From contig JANQRT010000052.1 in assembly GCA_028284385.1 (NCBI GenBank), positions 186,001-250,000 on the forward strand: DNA of 64,000 bases, read 5' to 3'. Under the pieces are notes generated by a model that saw nothing but the letters and a program-made list of their open reading frames with translations, was not told the origin of the DNA and made no database searches. The DNA is from Opitutaceae bacterium (GTDB lineage Bacteria > Verrucomicrobiota > Verrucomicrobiia > Opitutales > Opitutaceae). This document shows positions 36,753-46,106 of this stretch, piece by piece (the first letter of the stretch is position 1; every line of letters starts with the position of its first letter). The translations under genes and the position numbers were made by a program.

Positions 36753-38594
36753 TTAAGAGGCAGGCGTTCCTATCTGAGGCGGATTTAGTTTCAAAGCATC
36801 AATTTCTCCCCATTTCTCCATCAAAACAGAATAGGATGCGTCATAAGTTCCCTCTTTTTGAGCTAATTCAAGTCTTAATTTATCATATTTTTTATTAGCG
36901 AAATTGATAACCAGCTTTTTTATTGCCTGATTGGCCAATCTGGGAGCGTCGTCGAGGTCTGGCTTTTCAAACAAGATGTTGGCTGCGAGTGACTTTAATT
37001 CGGCCTCTTCCAGGTGTTCGTTTAGAGAATCAGGCCCATTCCACATGTCGTGGAGGAATTCGTTCAGGACCGTGTTGAGCAGTTCCCCTTCGGGTAAGGT
37101 AGTGTCAATCCACGCTTCTTCAACTATATGAGCGATTTCTTTCCCCAATTCCGGCTCGTGGAGACACAAGCTCACCAAGTCCCGTTCCACGGAGTAGACC
37201 GGTTCTTTGGGCTTATGTTCTTGTTCCTCGGATTTTTTCCTGGTTTCGCGTGGAGCGCTAACCCCCCTAAGGTAACGACCGAAGTCTGAAAGCAATGCGG
37301 CGGCATCCAAGTCCAAGTGAAAGGCTACCTGTTTTATGAATTCCTGTTGAGCCGCTTGGGAGTCGGCCTTTTGGAAAATGGCGAAAAGCTCTCGAGCGTT
37401 TTTGGCTTTGGCCTGCGGTGTCAGGCTAGCAGGATCTGGCGCTATAGAACTCGTTGCGAATGCCACGCAATCAATCTCCTTTTCTAGAAGCTGATTCATC
37501 GCCTCGATCCCTTGTTCGCTAAAAATATCGTCCGGATCCTGACCAGGTTCGAGTGGTATGAAGGATGTTTCGACTCCTTGCTGCAAAGCGAGCGGAAGCA
37601 TACGCAAGGCTGCTTGCTGGCCAGCCGCATCGCCATCCAGAAAACAGCGAACACGAGGTTCGTAGCGCTTCATCAGTCGTAGTTGGTTTTCGGTGATGCC
37701 GGTGCCTTGCGGAGCGACCACGCCTTTCAAACCAATATTCTGGCAGCGGATAGCATCTAACTGGCCTTCTACCATGATGAACGGATCTTCAGGACCAACC
37801 TCCATTCGTGCTCGGTCCAGATTGAAGAGTAGGCTGCCTTTGTTGAAGATCGGGGTCTCTGGCGAGTTCACGTATTTCGCTTCGCGGCTGGGATCGTCTT
37901 GCGGCGTTAACTCCAACTGCCTTGCGGTGAAGGCGGTGATTCTTCCTTGATGGTCGCGGATGGGAATCATCAGCCTTCCGCGAAAACGATATCCCATAGT
38001 GTTCGGGTTCAGCCCTCGACGCGTGTAGAATAGCCCGCTCGCTTCAATCGCCTCTTTGGAGAATTTCTTTTCTAGAACACGTGTTCCCAATTCCACTCCC
38101 GAAACGGGAGCAAAGCCAATTTTGTATTCATCCGCCACCGACAGTTCGAACTTGCGAGATTGAGTCCAGTAATCGCGTATCCATTTCCCACCGTCGTTTT
38201 TCGCATGAAATTGTTCGTGATAGTAGTCGGCCACGAATTGATGGAGATCGAACAGTTCCTGTCGTAGCGATCGATCTTCTTTCGGTCTTCCACCCGCTTC
38301 GTACTCCAGCTCGAAGCCATGTCGTTTGGCCAGCGTTTCCACCGCTTCGGTGAAGGAAAGGCGCTCGGTCTCCATGACAAACGAGATGATATCTCCCGCC
38401 TTGCCGCTAGAAAAGCATTTGTAGAGGCCTTTGTCGGGAGAGACGAAAAAGGATGGCGTCTTTTCCTGATTGAAGGGACTGAGACCCTTGAAGTTCGATC
38501 CAGCTCTTTTTAGAGTGACTTCGCGCGAAACCACATCGGCGATGTTGATTCGGTCTTTGAGATCGCGAATGCTGCTGGACTTGATCGCGGGCAT
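36753..38594 (-). CDS. dnaG: DNA primase DnaG with degenerate zinc-binding domain
   Basis: A 613-residue primase making RNA primers at the replication fork. The toprim core contains [11 protein letters not shown], the [13 protein letters not shown] motif and [10 protein letters not shown]. The C-terminal helicase-binding region is present. The N-terminal CHC2 zinc domain keeps its fold markers ([17 protein letters not shown]), but the ligands expected as Cys-His-Cys-Cys are Ser39, Asn42, Cys60 and Ser63, so three of four are missing. The rest looks intact, and the gene is in its normal place before rpoD, so it should be functional. The zinc-free form is the notable point. Confidence 0.95.
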   Translation of the reverse strand: MPAIKSSSIRDLKDRINIADVVSREVTLKRAGSNFKGLSPFNQEKTPSFFVSPDKGLYKCFSSGKAGDIISFVMETERLSFTEAVETLAKRHGFELEYEAGGRPKEDRSLRQELFDLHQFVADYYHEQFHAKNDGGKWIRDYWTQSRKFELSVADEYKIGFAPVSGVELGTRVLEKKFSKEAIEASGLFYTRRGLNPNTMGYRFRGRLMIPIRDHQGRITAFTARQLELTPQDDPSREAKYVNSPETPIFNKGSLLFNLDRARMEVGPEDPFIMVEGQLDAIRCQNIGLKGVVAPQGTGITENQLRLMKRYEPRVRCFLDGDAAGQQAALRMLPLALQQGVETSFIPLEPGQDPDDIFSEQGIEAMNQLLEKEIDCVAFATSSIAPDPASLTPQAKAKNARELFAIFQKADSQAAQQEFIKQVAFHLDLDAAALLSDFGRYLRGVSAPRETRKKSEEQEHKPKEPVYSVERDLVSLCLHEPELGKEIAHIVEEAWIDTTLPEGELLNTVLNEFLHDMWNGPDSLNEHLEEAELKSLAANILFEKPDLDDAPRLANQAIKKLVINFANKKYDKLRLELAQKEGTYDASYSVLMEKWGEIDALKLNPPQIGTPAS

Positions 38595-38618
38595 CTATCG
38601 GCAGTGAAGCGGTATCAA

Positions 38619-40088
38619 CTATATGCCTCGATTCAGGTAAGAGGTGGCTTCCTGGTATCCATCCATATCGGGGGACGCCAGTTGCAGAAAATCGTTGTAG
38701 GCTCTCAAAATTTTCGAGCGCGATGCATTCGCTTTTCTTAGCGATTGAGCGAGTAAAAGGGAAATACGGGCGTCCTGCGGAAACAGTCTTTGCAAAGCCT
38801 GGGCTTCGCTCGACCATTTGGATGCCGACTGCGTATGGGAGATGGTTGATAAATAGTCGGCCGCTATGTCAGCGGATCGAGGAGCGCGCCGTTTGGCTTC
38901 CAGGAGGCAGGCTTCCGCGTCCGACCAGCTTTCGTTTTCCATGTAGGCATTGGCTAGCATGTGCCAGATTTCCGGGTCGTTGGCATCTTCTCCCAAGGCT
39001 AGCCAGAATGTTCCGATGGCCGCTTGAAAATCGCCAGCATCGTAGGAGGCTTTGGCGGTTTGCAAGAGCGTATCCACCTTTGAATTACTGGTGGAATCCG
39101 AGTTTACATCTAGTCCGGAGCCATCGTTTGATAAAGCCGTAGGGGCTTTTTCGATTCCGTCGCCTTGCTGCTGCTCGGCCAAATTCTTTTGTTCAGCCAG
39201 ATAGGCTTCTCTTTGCTTTCTAGCTTCTTCCTCTCTCTGGGCGGCCTCTTCTCGACGCCGCTCGAGATCGCGCCTCTGTTGCTCGAGTCGTTTCGCAGCC
39301 AGGGCGATATCTTCCTGTGCCTGTTTCCATTTAGCCAGCATTGTTTTGGCATTTTCGATACGACCATCCGGCATTTCGTTCGCGTATCGCTGCTGGTAAG
39401 CCTTCAGCCAGGTTTCGGCCGGGAGGTATTGCTGTAGGCGAATCTCAAGATCGATTAGGCGCGTCAACGATTCCCTCGCATCGGGATCCCCCTTGTAGGC
39501 CGCTCCCTGTGAATACCAGGATCGGGCCTGGGGGATGTTATCGCTTATCTGAAAAAGAGAACCCAACTTTAGCGCGGGCGAACTGGATGGCCGAAGATTA
39601 TTCCATTTCAGGGCAGCGTTGATGGCGGCGGAAATTTCGCCCTCTCTCTCGTGCAGGAGGGTGATGTTTTTCCAGGCCAGGAAATCGTTGGAATGGGATT
39701 CTAGATACGATTTAAAACTTTCAATCGCTTCCGCATTGCGTTCGAGACGGGTGTAGATTTCGCCAACCCTTACCCAAAGATGACCCTTTTTAGAATCCAG
39801 CTCGATGACTTCCTTGAAGGTCTCGGCCGCTTTTCCAAGATCGCCTAGACTTTCGTAAACGTTGGCCAGCGACTCGTGGACGCTCGAGCTATCCTCGTAT
39901 TTGATAGCGGCCTTTTCCAGAAGCTTAGCTGCCTCTTCAAAATCCTCCTCATCGATGGCGGCATCGGCTTTTCGAAGAGCGGAGGCGATGCGTTCTTCAC
40001 GGCTCGAGCAGCCGACTAGCATTCCCAAAGCGACGAGAAGCAAAGCGAAAATGGAAATCCGTTGAGAGAAACGATTGTGGCAAAGCAT
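38619..40088 (-). CDS. TPR-repeat lipoprotein
   Basis: A 489-residue protein starting MLCHNRFSQR with a lipobox LVGC, giving lipidation at Cys27. TPR-like repeats follow (AAKLLEKAAIKYEDSSSVHE, LANVYESLGDLGKAAETFKE). The middle is a highly charged Gln/Glu/Arg coiled-coil stretch (REEAAQREEEARKQREAY). A second set of TPR-like repeats lies near the C-terminus. I chose the ATG at 40086-40088 because it places the signal peptide correctly; the longer frame to 40157 has no signal. Probably an outer- or inner-membrane scaffold; partners unknown. The stop is 24 bp before the dnaG ATG, so the two may be co-transcribed. Confidence 0.82.
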   Translation of the reverse strand: MLCHNRFSQRISIFALLLVALGMLVGCSSREERIASALRKADAAIDEEDFEEAAKLLEKAAIKYEDSSSVHESLANVYESLGDLGKAAETFKEVIELDSKKGHLWVRVGEIYTRLERNAEAIESFKSYLESHSNDFLAWKNITLLHEREGEISAAINAALKWNNLRPSSSPALKLGSLFQISDNIPQARSWYSQGAAYKGDPDARESLTRLIDLEIRLQQYLPAETWLKAYQQRYANEMPDGRIENAKTMLAKWKQAQEDIALAAKRLEQQRRDLERRREEAAQREEEARKQREAYLAEQKNLAEQQQGDGIEKAPTALSNDGSGLDVNSDSTSNSKVDTLLQTAKASYDAGDFQAAIGTFWLALGEDANDPEIWHMLANAYMENESWSDAEACLLEAKRRAPRSADIAADYLSTISHTQSASKWSSEAQALQRLFPQDARISLLLAQSLRKANASRSKILRAYNDFLQLASPDMDGYQEATSYLNRGI

Positions 40089-40180
40089 TCGGAAGATGGA
40101 AACGGAGACGCGTTCGGCCTCAATTGATGAGACTGTTCCTAAGTTAGGCGCAAACATCTTTTAGCGTTAATGTGAAGATT

Positions 40181-40210
40181 ATGACAACTTTTAATTAGGG
40201 TAGTTGTCAT
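40181..40210. promoter_or_regulatory. 9-bp perfect inverted repeat in a divergent promoter region
   Basis: ATGACAACT (40181-40189) and AGTTGTCAT (40202-40210) are exact reverse complements separated by 12 bp. They lie between the divergent TPR lipoprotein and DUF362-like genes. Either an operator for a dimeric regulator or a stem in a leader; no U-run follows. Confidence 0.4.
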
Positions 40211-40335
40211 CAAATTGACGAAAGACTCATTTCTTGCTTTTTCCTGATCGTTATCCTTAAAAATCGATAAGCTTACAATCGTTGGTCAAGTCGTTCAGCT
40301 TACCATTTTCTCCAGTTTAACTAGTGAGAATTTCC

Positions 40336-41406
40336 ATGTCTAATCCTCGTTTTCAAAGGCGCACGCAAATCGTTTTCATTTGTGCGCTTTTCTTCGTTTT
40401 TTCGGCCTTCGCCAAATCTCAATCGATTGATCCCTATTTCAATCAAAGCGAACCGACTAATCGAGTTTACCACTACGAATTGCCTAATTTCTCGTTGGAG
40501 AAATATCTTGTGGGCGTTGAAAACCTGCTTCGCGCCTACGAGAATTCGCATGGCGTTTCGTTTAAGCCGGGAACCAAAGGGAGAGTTGGATTGAAAGTCT
40601 ACAGCGACTCTGGACCTGGTTTGAGCACCCCCGAAGCCTTGGTCGAGGCGGTTGTGCAATCGCTTACCAAACGTGGTTTCCGCAGATCTGACATCTTCAT
40701 CATAGGTTTAAGCAGCCGCACCCTAAGGTCTTCCGGCTTTCTGCCTCCTCTTAGCCATCGCTCGGTTCAGTTTAATCAGGTTTTTGTCCGTTCTTTGGAT
40801 TCCGGCAGCTATTATCACGAGAATTGGTTCTACGACAGTCCCTTGCCGGCCCAGACTTCTGAATACTGGATCGATATCGAAAGAGAGAACGCTGTGGGAA
40901 AACAAGACGAAGAGGATGCTAGACAACGGAAGAGCTATCTTCCCATGCCGCTGATGCATGAAGTGGATTTTTGGGTTAACCTTCCCTGCTATTCCGATCA
41001 CCCGACTTTGGGCATCAATGGAGCCTTGATGAATGCGACGCTCTGGAATGCCAGCAACACCTTGCGTTTTCTTCGTAGCCCCGCCACGGCTCCGGTAGCG
41101 GTTGCCGAGATGGGAGCGATACCCGAGCTTCGCGAAACCTGGGCTCTTAACATCGCCAGCCTCGAACGGTTCCAATACGTGGGCGGACCTATTTTCAATT
41201 CGCTCTACACGGTTTCCGAGCCTTCGATTCTGCTTTCAGACAATCCGGTCCTTCTCGATTCGGTTATGAGGGAGCGCATCAATCGCCATCGTCGAGAAAA
41301 TGGGTTTGCGCCGCTACCCCAGGAGTTGAAGATCCTTGCCTATTCGGAACAGCTAGGACTTGGAGATCGCGACACCGAACTAATGAATCTGGTCCAGTTG
41401 AACTGA
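40336..41406 (+). CDS. Exported DUF362-like protein
   Basis: About 356 residues from the ATG at 40336 (a GTG four codons upstream is also in frame). The first 26 residues form a signal peptide (RRTQIVFICALFFVFSAFA). The rest resembles the DUF362 fold: VGLKVYSDSGPGLSTPEALV, HEVDFWVNLPCYSDHPTLGI in place of the usual aDvvinlPklKtH, and LSDNPVLLDSVMRERI for the final D-P-V-x-L-D block. No ferredoxin-type cysteine motif is visible. The export signal is unusual for this family. The function is unknown. It precedes aroB by 27 bp. Confidence 0.7.
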   Translation: MSNPRFQRRTQIVFICALFFVFSAFAKSQSIDPYFNQSEPTNRVYHYELPNFSLEKYLVGVENLLRAYENSHGVSFKPGTKGRVGLKVYSDSGPGLSTPEALVEAVVQSLTKRGFRRSDIFIIGLSSRTLRSSGFLPPLSHRSVQFNQVFVRSLDSGSYYHENWFYDSPLPAQTSEYWIDIERENAVGKQDEEDARQRKSYLPMPLMHEVDFWVNLPCYSDHPTLGINGALMNATLWNASNTLRFLRSPATAPVAVAEMGAIPELRETWALNIASLERFQYVGGPIFNSLYTVSEPSILLSDNPVLLDSVMRERINRHRRENGFAPLPQELKILAYSEQLGLGDRDTELMNLVQLN

Positions 41407-41433
41407 TTCGTTAGCAATTAAACCTTCCTCATC

Positions 41434-42531
41434 GTGTCCTTAATCAACACCGTAACGGTGGAAACCGCTGGTTCCTCCTATCCAATTAGAATTGGAAATG
41501 GGCTGCGTCGCGAGCTGTTGGTGCAACTCGAAGAATTGGAAGCGAAAGGATCCAAGCTTGTTACCCTTATCGATGAAGGGGCCCAGACCGCAATCCCAAG
41601 CGTTTTTGAGGATTCGCTTTCCCGCTTTCCGTCCTTGATCATTCCCTCGGGGGAAAAAAGTAAAAGCCTCGAGCGCTACGGACGTGTCTTGGATTTCCTG
41701 GCCTCTGCTAATCTGGATAGGGGAGGCGTCGTTTTAGCCATTGGAGGTGGCGTTGTTGGCGATCTTGGCGGTTTTGCGGCCGCCACTTACATGCGAGGAA
41801 TACGATTTATCCAGATTCCCACTACCATAGTCTCCATGGTAGATAGCTCGATTGGAGGTAAGACGGGAATCAATATCGCGGCGGGGAAAAACCTCGTCGG
41901 CTCGTTTCATCAACCGATTGCGGTCTATATTGATATCGATTTTCTGCATACGCTTCCCGAACGGGAATTCATTTCCGGCTTAGCCGAAATTATCAAACAT
42001 GGTATGTTGGCGGATCGGAAGCTCTTCGACCTGCTGGCTGAGACTCCGATTGAAAATTCCCGTGACGATCGCCTTGGGGATATCATCAAGTGGAATTGCG
42101 AAATAAAGGCAGCCGTCGTCAAGGCGGACGAAAAGGAGTTGGCGGGATCGGGAGGTAGAGCTTTGCTGAATCTCGGTCATACTTTTGGTCATGCTATCGA
42201 AAACGTGGCTGGCTATGGCGAATACCTGCATGGGGAAGCCATTGGAATTGGCCTGGTGGCCGCTAGCCATTTAAGCCAGCGGCTGGGATTTATCGAATCA
42301 GCCGATGTCGGTTTAGCGATCTCTGCGATCGAAGGTCTTCGGCTTCCTACCCATCTTCGAAACCCGCTTCGAATTGACGATCTCTACCAGGCCATGACTC
42401 GGGACAAGAAGGTCAAGGCGGGCGTAATCCGCTTTGTGGTCATGAAAAGCATAGGTCAAGCAGCCACCATTGAAAGCGCTGATGCGGAGTTGGTTCGAGA
42501 AATTTGGAGGACCGTCGGAGCGATTGACTAG
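41434..42531 (+). CDS. aroB: 3-dehydroquinate synthase
   Basis: A 365-residue shikimate-pathway enzyme converting DAHP to 3-dehydroquinate using NAD and a divalent metal. The NAD site GGGVVGDLGGFAA is at about 106-118, with YMRGIRFIQIPTTIVSMVDS and GGKTGIN following. Metal ligands include the Glu of GLAEIIKHG and the His residues in NLGHTFGHAIE and LHGEA. Starts with GTG. It heads a plus-strand run through an unknown gene, lpxA and pdxA. Confidence 0.96.
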   Translation: MSLINTVTVETAGSSYPIRIGNGLRRELLVQLEELEAKGSKLVTLIDEGAQTAIPSVFEDSLSRFPSLIIPSGEKSKSLERYGRVLDFLASANLDRGGVVLAIGGGVVGDLGGFAAATYMRGIRFIQIPTTIVSMVDSSIGGKTGINIAAGKNLVGSFHQPIAVYIDIDFLHTLPEREFISGLAEIIKHGMLADRKLFDLLAETPIENSRDDRLGDIIKWNCEIKAAVVKADEKELAGSGGRALLNLGHTFGHAIENVAGYGEYLHGEAIGIGLVAASHLSQRLGFIESADVGLAISAIEGLRLPTHLRNPLRIDDLYQAMTRDKKVKAGVIRFVVMKSIGQAATIESADAELVREIWRTVGAID

Positions 42532-42569
42532 GACGCCGCTCGATCCATAGTTCGTTGACTCTGAGTTCA

Positions 42570-43166
42570 ATGAGTTCCGTCGATGAGCAGATCGTCAGCG
42601 AATATTTCGAGAACAACGGCTTTCTTGTCAGGCCGCTGAGAAAATCGCGTTTGCAGTCGAAGAGAGGTCTTCAAAGCGAAGGCTGCGATCTATACATACG
42701 AAATGCCAAGCCCGCTTCGGGTCGCGAACCGACTTTCATGCTCTTTTCAAGCGAGCTCGGCAAATTGCAAAGCGCGGTGGTTTGCGTCAGAGGCTGGCAT
42801 AGTCAAAAGGCTGCCTTGGCGGCGGCGAGCTCTGGCGCGGAGATGCTTCGCTATCTGGAAACCCATGTCCTTAAGAAGGTGGAGCAATGGTTTCAGTTCG
42901 ATTCCTTTCGAGAGCTGGGCGAGAAGGAATTGCCGAAGAAGATTCTGGTAGCTCCGGTTTTTCCTGCTCAAGAACCATTCCGCAAGCAATGCATCGACGC
43001 GTTAGCCGAGAAGGGGGTGGATGGCATCTTGTCATACAAGTCGATGGTTCTTGATTTGATCGACAGAGTGGATACCAAGCAAGTCTACCTGAAATCCGAC
43101 CTTCTGCAGTTTATTCGCACTTTAAAAACGTTCGACCTGATTAAAAATTCTCAGATGACGTTCTAG
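42570..43166 (+). CDS. Conserved-looking protein of unknown function
   Basis: About 198 residues from the ATG at 42570 (a TTG five codons earlier is in frame). I do not recognise the family. Near the N-terminus, NNGFLVRP, EGCDLYI and AVVCVRGW are spaced somewhat like the core strands of PD-(D/E)XK nucleases, but the usual E/D-x-K is Cys-Val-Arg, so nuclease activity is unlikely. The rest is mixed helix and strand without membrane segments. It sits tightly between aroB and lpxA (38 and 16 bp gaps), which suggests a housekeeping role in the same transcript. Confidence 0.7.
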   Translation: MSSVDEQIVSEYFENNGFLVRPLRKSRLQSKRGLQSEGCDLYIRNAKPASGREPTFMLFSSELGKLQSAVVCVRGWHSQKAALAAASSGAEMLRYLETHVLKKVEQWFQFDSFRELGEKELPKKILVAPVFPAQEPFRKQCIDALAEKGVDGILSYKSMVLDLIDRVDTKQVYLKSDLLQFIRTLKTFDLIKNSQMTF

Positions 43167-43182
43167 GCTTTTCCGCTTTCCA

Positions 43183-43965
43183 ATGATCCATTCGACTGCC
43201 ATTGTATCCAAAAAAGCCAACGTTGCTGAGAATGTTGATATCGGCCCATACGCCATTGTTGAAGACGATGTCGAGATCGAAGAAGGGAGCCGGATTGCCG
43301 CTCATGCCATACTTCGTGATGGGTCTCGTGTTGGAAAGCATGTGACGATCGACAGTTTTTCAACGATTGCTGGTCTGCCGCAAGATTTGAAATTCGATGC
43401 GTCGACGCCGACCTATGTCCGTATTGGCGATTCCACCACGATTCGAGAGGGATCGACTATTAATCGAGCAACCACCGAAGGGGAGGCTACCGTCGTCGGA
43501 GAAAACTGCTTTCTAATGGCCGTTACCCATCTCGGGCATGACTGTGTTATTGGAGATCGAGTGGTCATTGGCAACAATAGCTTGCTGGGCGGTTTCGTTA
43601 GCGTGGGCGACGATGCGTTTCTGGGTGGAGATTCTGGGATTCATCAGTTTTGCAGAATTGGAGAAGGCGTCATGTTTGGCGGGGATTCCACTGCTACGCT
43701 CGATGTACCTCCTTACACTATCCTGGCGGAACGCAATGCTCTCTTCGGGCTCAATTTGGTTGGACTCAAACGCCGAGGTCACTCGAAGGAGGCGATCAGC
43801 GCTTTGAAGCGCTGCTATCAGGAGGTCATGGATGCTGAAAAAGTGAATACGGTTGTTGATGCTCTTCTCGCTTCGGAGCATGGTGAATACGAGGAAACTC
43901 GCAAATTTCTAACCTTCATCAAGGAAGGCAAGCGAGGCTTTGCCCGGCAGCGAAAGACTCGCTAA
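43183..43965 (+). CDS. lpxA: UDP-N-acetylglucosamine O-acyltransferase
   Basis: A 260-residue left-handed beta-helix enzyme, first step of lipid A synthesis. Hexapeptide repeats run from IHSTAIVSKKANV through the N-terminal two thirds. The catalytic His is in THLGHDCVIGD (about 112-122). IHQFCRIGEGVMFGG and YTILAERNALFGLNLVGLKR are diagnostic. Its presence shows an outer membrane with lipid A. lpxB, lpxD and fabZ are not adjacent. Confidence 0.95.
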   Translation: MIHSTAIVSKKANVAENVDIGPYAIVEDDVEIEEGSRIAAHAILRDGSRVGKHVTIDSFSTIAGLPQDLKFDASTPTYVRIGDSTTIREGSTINRATTEGEATVVGENCFLMAVTHLGHDCVIGDRVVIGNNSLLGGFVSVGDDAFLGGDSGIHQFCRIGEGVMFGGDSTATLDVPPYTILAERNALFGLNLVGLKRRGHSKEAISALKRCYQEVMDAEKVNTVVDALLASEHGEYEETRKFLTFIKEGKRGFARQRKTR

Positions 43966-43976
43966 CCCGTGATGCT

Positions 43977-44912
43977 GTGAAGAATCTTCGTTTAGCGGTT
44001 ACCTGCGGCGACCCTGCTGGCGTCGGGCCTGAGTTGATACAAAAGTGTCTGGCTGATTTGGATCAGTTCGATGGGGATATTACGGTAGTTGGGCCCCATT
44101 GTTTCCTGAACGAGTTAAAGGGTGACGCTTTCGAGACTCTGGAGGTAGGAGATCACTCCTTCAGCTCTTTGCCTGGAAAGCCGACCAAGAAGGGGGCTGG
44201 CATCGCGATCCAAGCTTTGGATACGGCGGCTAATGGATGCAAGACAGGACAATTCGATGCCGTGGTTACGGGGCCCATTTCAAAGGCCTGGTGTGTGGAA
44301 GCCGGATTTTCCTTTCCGGGCCAGACCGAGTTTTTCGCCGAGGCTTGGGGGGGCGCTCCAACCATGGGTTTTGTAGGCGACCGTCTAAAGGTCGTTTTGG
44401 CTACCTGGCATGTGCCGCTCATGGAGGTCGGCTCTGTTCTTACTAAGAAAGCTCTCCTTCTGGCCGTTGAAAGGGCTGACGATCTTTGTAAGCGGCTTTC
44501 CATCGCTTCTCCTAAAATTGGAGTTGCCGGTCTCAATCCGCATGCCGGTGAAGGGGGAATCCTTGGCCGTGAGGAGGAGGATTGGATTAATCCTTTTTTG
44601 GCCGAAATGCGGTCTGAGTTTCCTGGAGTCAGTGATTGTGTGCCTGGAGACACGGTTTTCGGTAGAGCTCTCAAGGGTGAATTCGATGTTGTGGTTGCTC
44701 TCTATCACGACCAGGGCCTCGCTCCGTTGAAAACGATCGATTTCGATTCCGCGGTTAATGTGACCCTGGGTTTGCCCTTTGTCAGGACCAGCCCAGACCA
44801 TGGTACTGCTTTCGATATTGCCGGCCGGGGAATCGCCTCGTCTCGAAGTTTTTCTAATGCCATCTCATTGGCTTGTCGTTTAGCTAGGAAAGGGTCTCGA
44901 GCTTCGATTTGA
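43977..44912 (+). CDS. pdxA: 4-hydroxythreonine-4-phosphate dehydrogenase
   Basis: A 311-residue NAD-dependent enzyme of the DXP-dependent pyridoxal phosphate pathway. TCGDPAGVGPELI at the N-terminus, TGPISKAW, FPGQTEFFAEAW, GLNPHAGEGG and YHDQGLAPLKT are hallmark motifs carrying the zinc His residues. The start is GTG at 43977, just beyond the lpxA stop (11 bp). The final block RTSPDHGTAFDIAGRG is complete. Confidence 0.95.
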   Translation: MKNLRLAVTCGDPAGVGPELIQKCLADLDQFDGDITVVGPHCFLNELKGDAFETLEVGDHSFSSLPGKPTKKGAGIAIQALDTAANGCKTGQFDAVVTGPISKAWCVEAGFSFPGQTEFFAEAWGGAPTMGFVGDRLKVVLATWHVPLMEVGSVLTKKALLLAVERADDLCKRLSIASPKIGVAGLNPHAGEGGILGREEEDWINPFLAEMRSEFPGVSDCVPGDTVFGRALKGEFDVVVALYHDQGLAPLKTIDFDSAVNVTLGLPFVRTSPDHGTAFDIAGRGIASSRSFSNAISLACRLARKGSRASI

Positions 44913-44948
44913 TGTGGTTTGGCCACGTAGGCTTGATTTCGGAGAAAC

Positions 44949-45347
44949 ATGGGTGATACTTCAGCCAAGGTGGATAGAAATGGGAAAACGGCATTGCCCG
45001 AAGGGGTAAGAGAAGGCGACGAGCGTCTGCTAAAGGTGACAACCAGCGCTAGGGACAAAATTCTCCAGCTTCGCGATCGCGATGGAGCGGGATCCTTTCT
45101 CCGCGTGGGTATTTCTGGAGGGGGCTGTAATGGATTGAGCTATAAAATGAGATTCATTTCGCAGCCGCGCAAAGGCGATATCATGGTTAGCAATGGGGAA
45201 GCTAAGGTCATTATCGACAGTAAGAGCGCCCTTTATTTAAGGGGTACTGAGTTGGACTATTCCAATGCTCTCATCTCGGGAGGGTTTAAGTTCAGCAATC
45301 CTAACGCTACGGCAAGTTGCTCTTGTGGAGAAAGCTTCAGTGTCTGA
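44949..45347 (+). CDS. A-type iron-sulfur carrier protein (ErpA/IscA/SufA family)
   Basis: A 132-residue HesB/IscA-family protein delivering Fe-S clusters to apoproteins. The core ISGGGCNGLSYKMRF gives the first Cys, and the C-terminus NPNATASCSCGESF gives the Cys-x-Cys pair. An N-terminal extension of about 27 residues precedes the conserved domain. GGAGA lies just before the ATG. It is separate from the suf operon at 48.4-53.1 kb, which lacks an A-type carrier of its own. Confidence 0.92.
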   Translation: MGDTSAKVDRNGKTALPEGVREGDERLLKVTTSARDKILQLRDRDGAGSFLRVGISGGGCNGLSYKMRFISQPRKGDIMVSNGEAKVIIDSKSALYLRGTELDYSNALISGGFKFSNPNATASCSCGESFSV

Positions 45348-45446
45348 TCCCATACTCGTCCTCAATAAAAAGAGTTGAATATCACTGTGTAATGGGCGAT
45401 AAGATCCTGTTTTATTGTCCAATATAAGAAGAACAAAACCTACTGA

Positions 45447-46076
45447 ATGCCAAAACCAAGATCGGGTAAACGAAGGCCTCAACGACGAATAGATCCATTC
45501 GCTAGTATTAGACGCAATCACCGGATACGCGTCCCAAAGATTCGAGTTGTAGGGCCTGATGGACATCAGTTTGGTATCATGGACACCAAAGAGGCTCTGG
45601 ACATTGCTCTGGAGGCTGGTCTGGATTTAGTTGAAGTGGCTGCCTCCGCTAGACCGCCCGTCTGCCGTATCATGGACTTTGGCAAATACGTCTATGAGCA
45701 ACAGAAGAAGGGGAAGGACAGCAAGGGCACCTCGAGCAAGACCAAGGAAGTCAAATTTCGTCCGAGGGTTGAGCAGCATGACTACATGACCAAGCTACGC
45801 CGTGCTGAGGAATTTCTAGACAAGGGAAATAAGGTTAAGCTAACGCTTTCCTTTAGAGGCCGCGAAATGGCTCATACCGATGTAGGATTCGATACGATCA
45901 ATCGCGCTATCACGGACCTTGAGGACATGGGGCATGCGGATAACGAGCCGAAGCTTGTCGGAAGAAATATAAATGTAATGATATCCCCACTACCGGCGAA
46001 TAAACGAAAGCCTAAATTCAGCCCCCATTTGCTTGAGGATTCTGAAAAGGAGGATGTCGAGTCGCCAGTTTCCTGA
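45447..46076 (+). CDS. infC: Translation initiation factor IF-3
   Basis: A 209-residue IF-3 that keeps ribosomal subunits apart and proofreads the start codon. The N-terminal domain contains IRVVGPDGHQFGIMDTKEAL and VEVAASARPPVCRIMDFGKY; the C-terminal domain has EVKFRPRVEQHDYMTKLRRA and VKLTLSFRGREMAH. A C-terminal tail of about 25 residues is acidic. It starts with ATG rather than the rare AUU/AUC seen in many bacteria. rpmI and rplT do not follow; an amidase gene does. Confidence 0.97.
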   Translation: MPKPRSGKRRPQRRIDPFASIRRNHRIRVPKIRVVGPDGHQFGIMDTKEALDIALEAGLDLVEVAASARPPVCRIMDFGKYVYEQQKKGKDSKGTSSKTKEVKFRPRVEQHDYMTKLRRAEEFLDKGNKVKLTLSFRGREMAHTDVGFDTINRAITDLEDMGHADNEPKLVGRNINVMISPLPANKRKPKFSPHLLEDSEKEDVESPVS

Positions 46077-46106
46077 TTCGAAAGAGTAGCGTAAGATTTG
46101 GCCCCA

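Noticed and set aside
42570..43166. PD-(D/E)XK nuclease assignment for the unknown gene
   Set aside because: The catalytic acid-x-Lys is replaced by Cys-Val-Arg; spacing alone is not enough.
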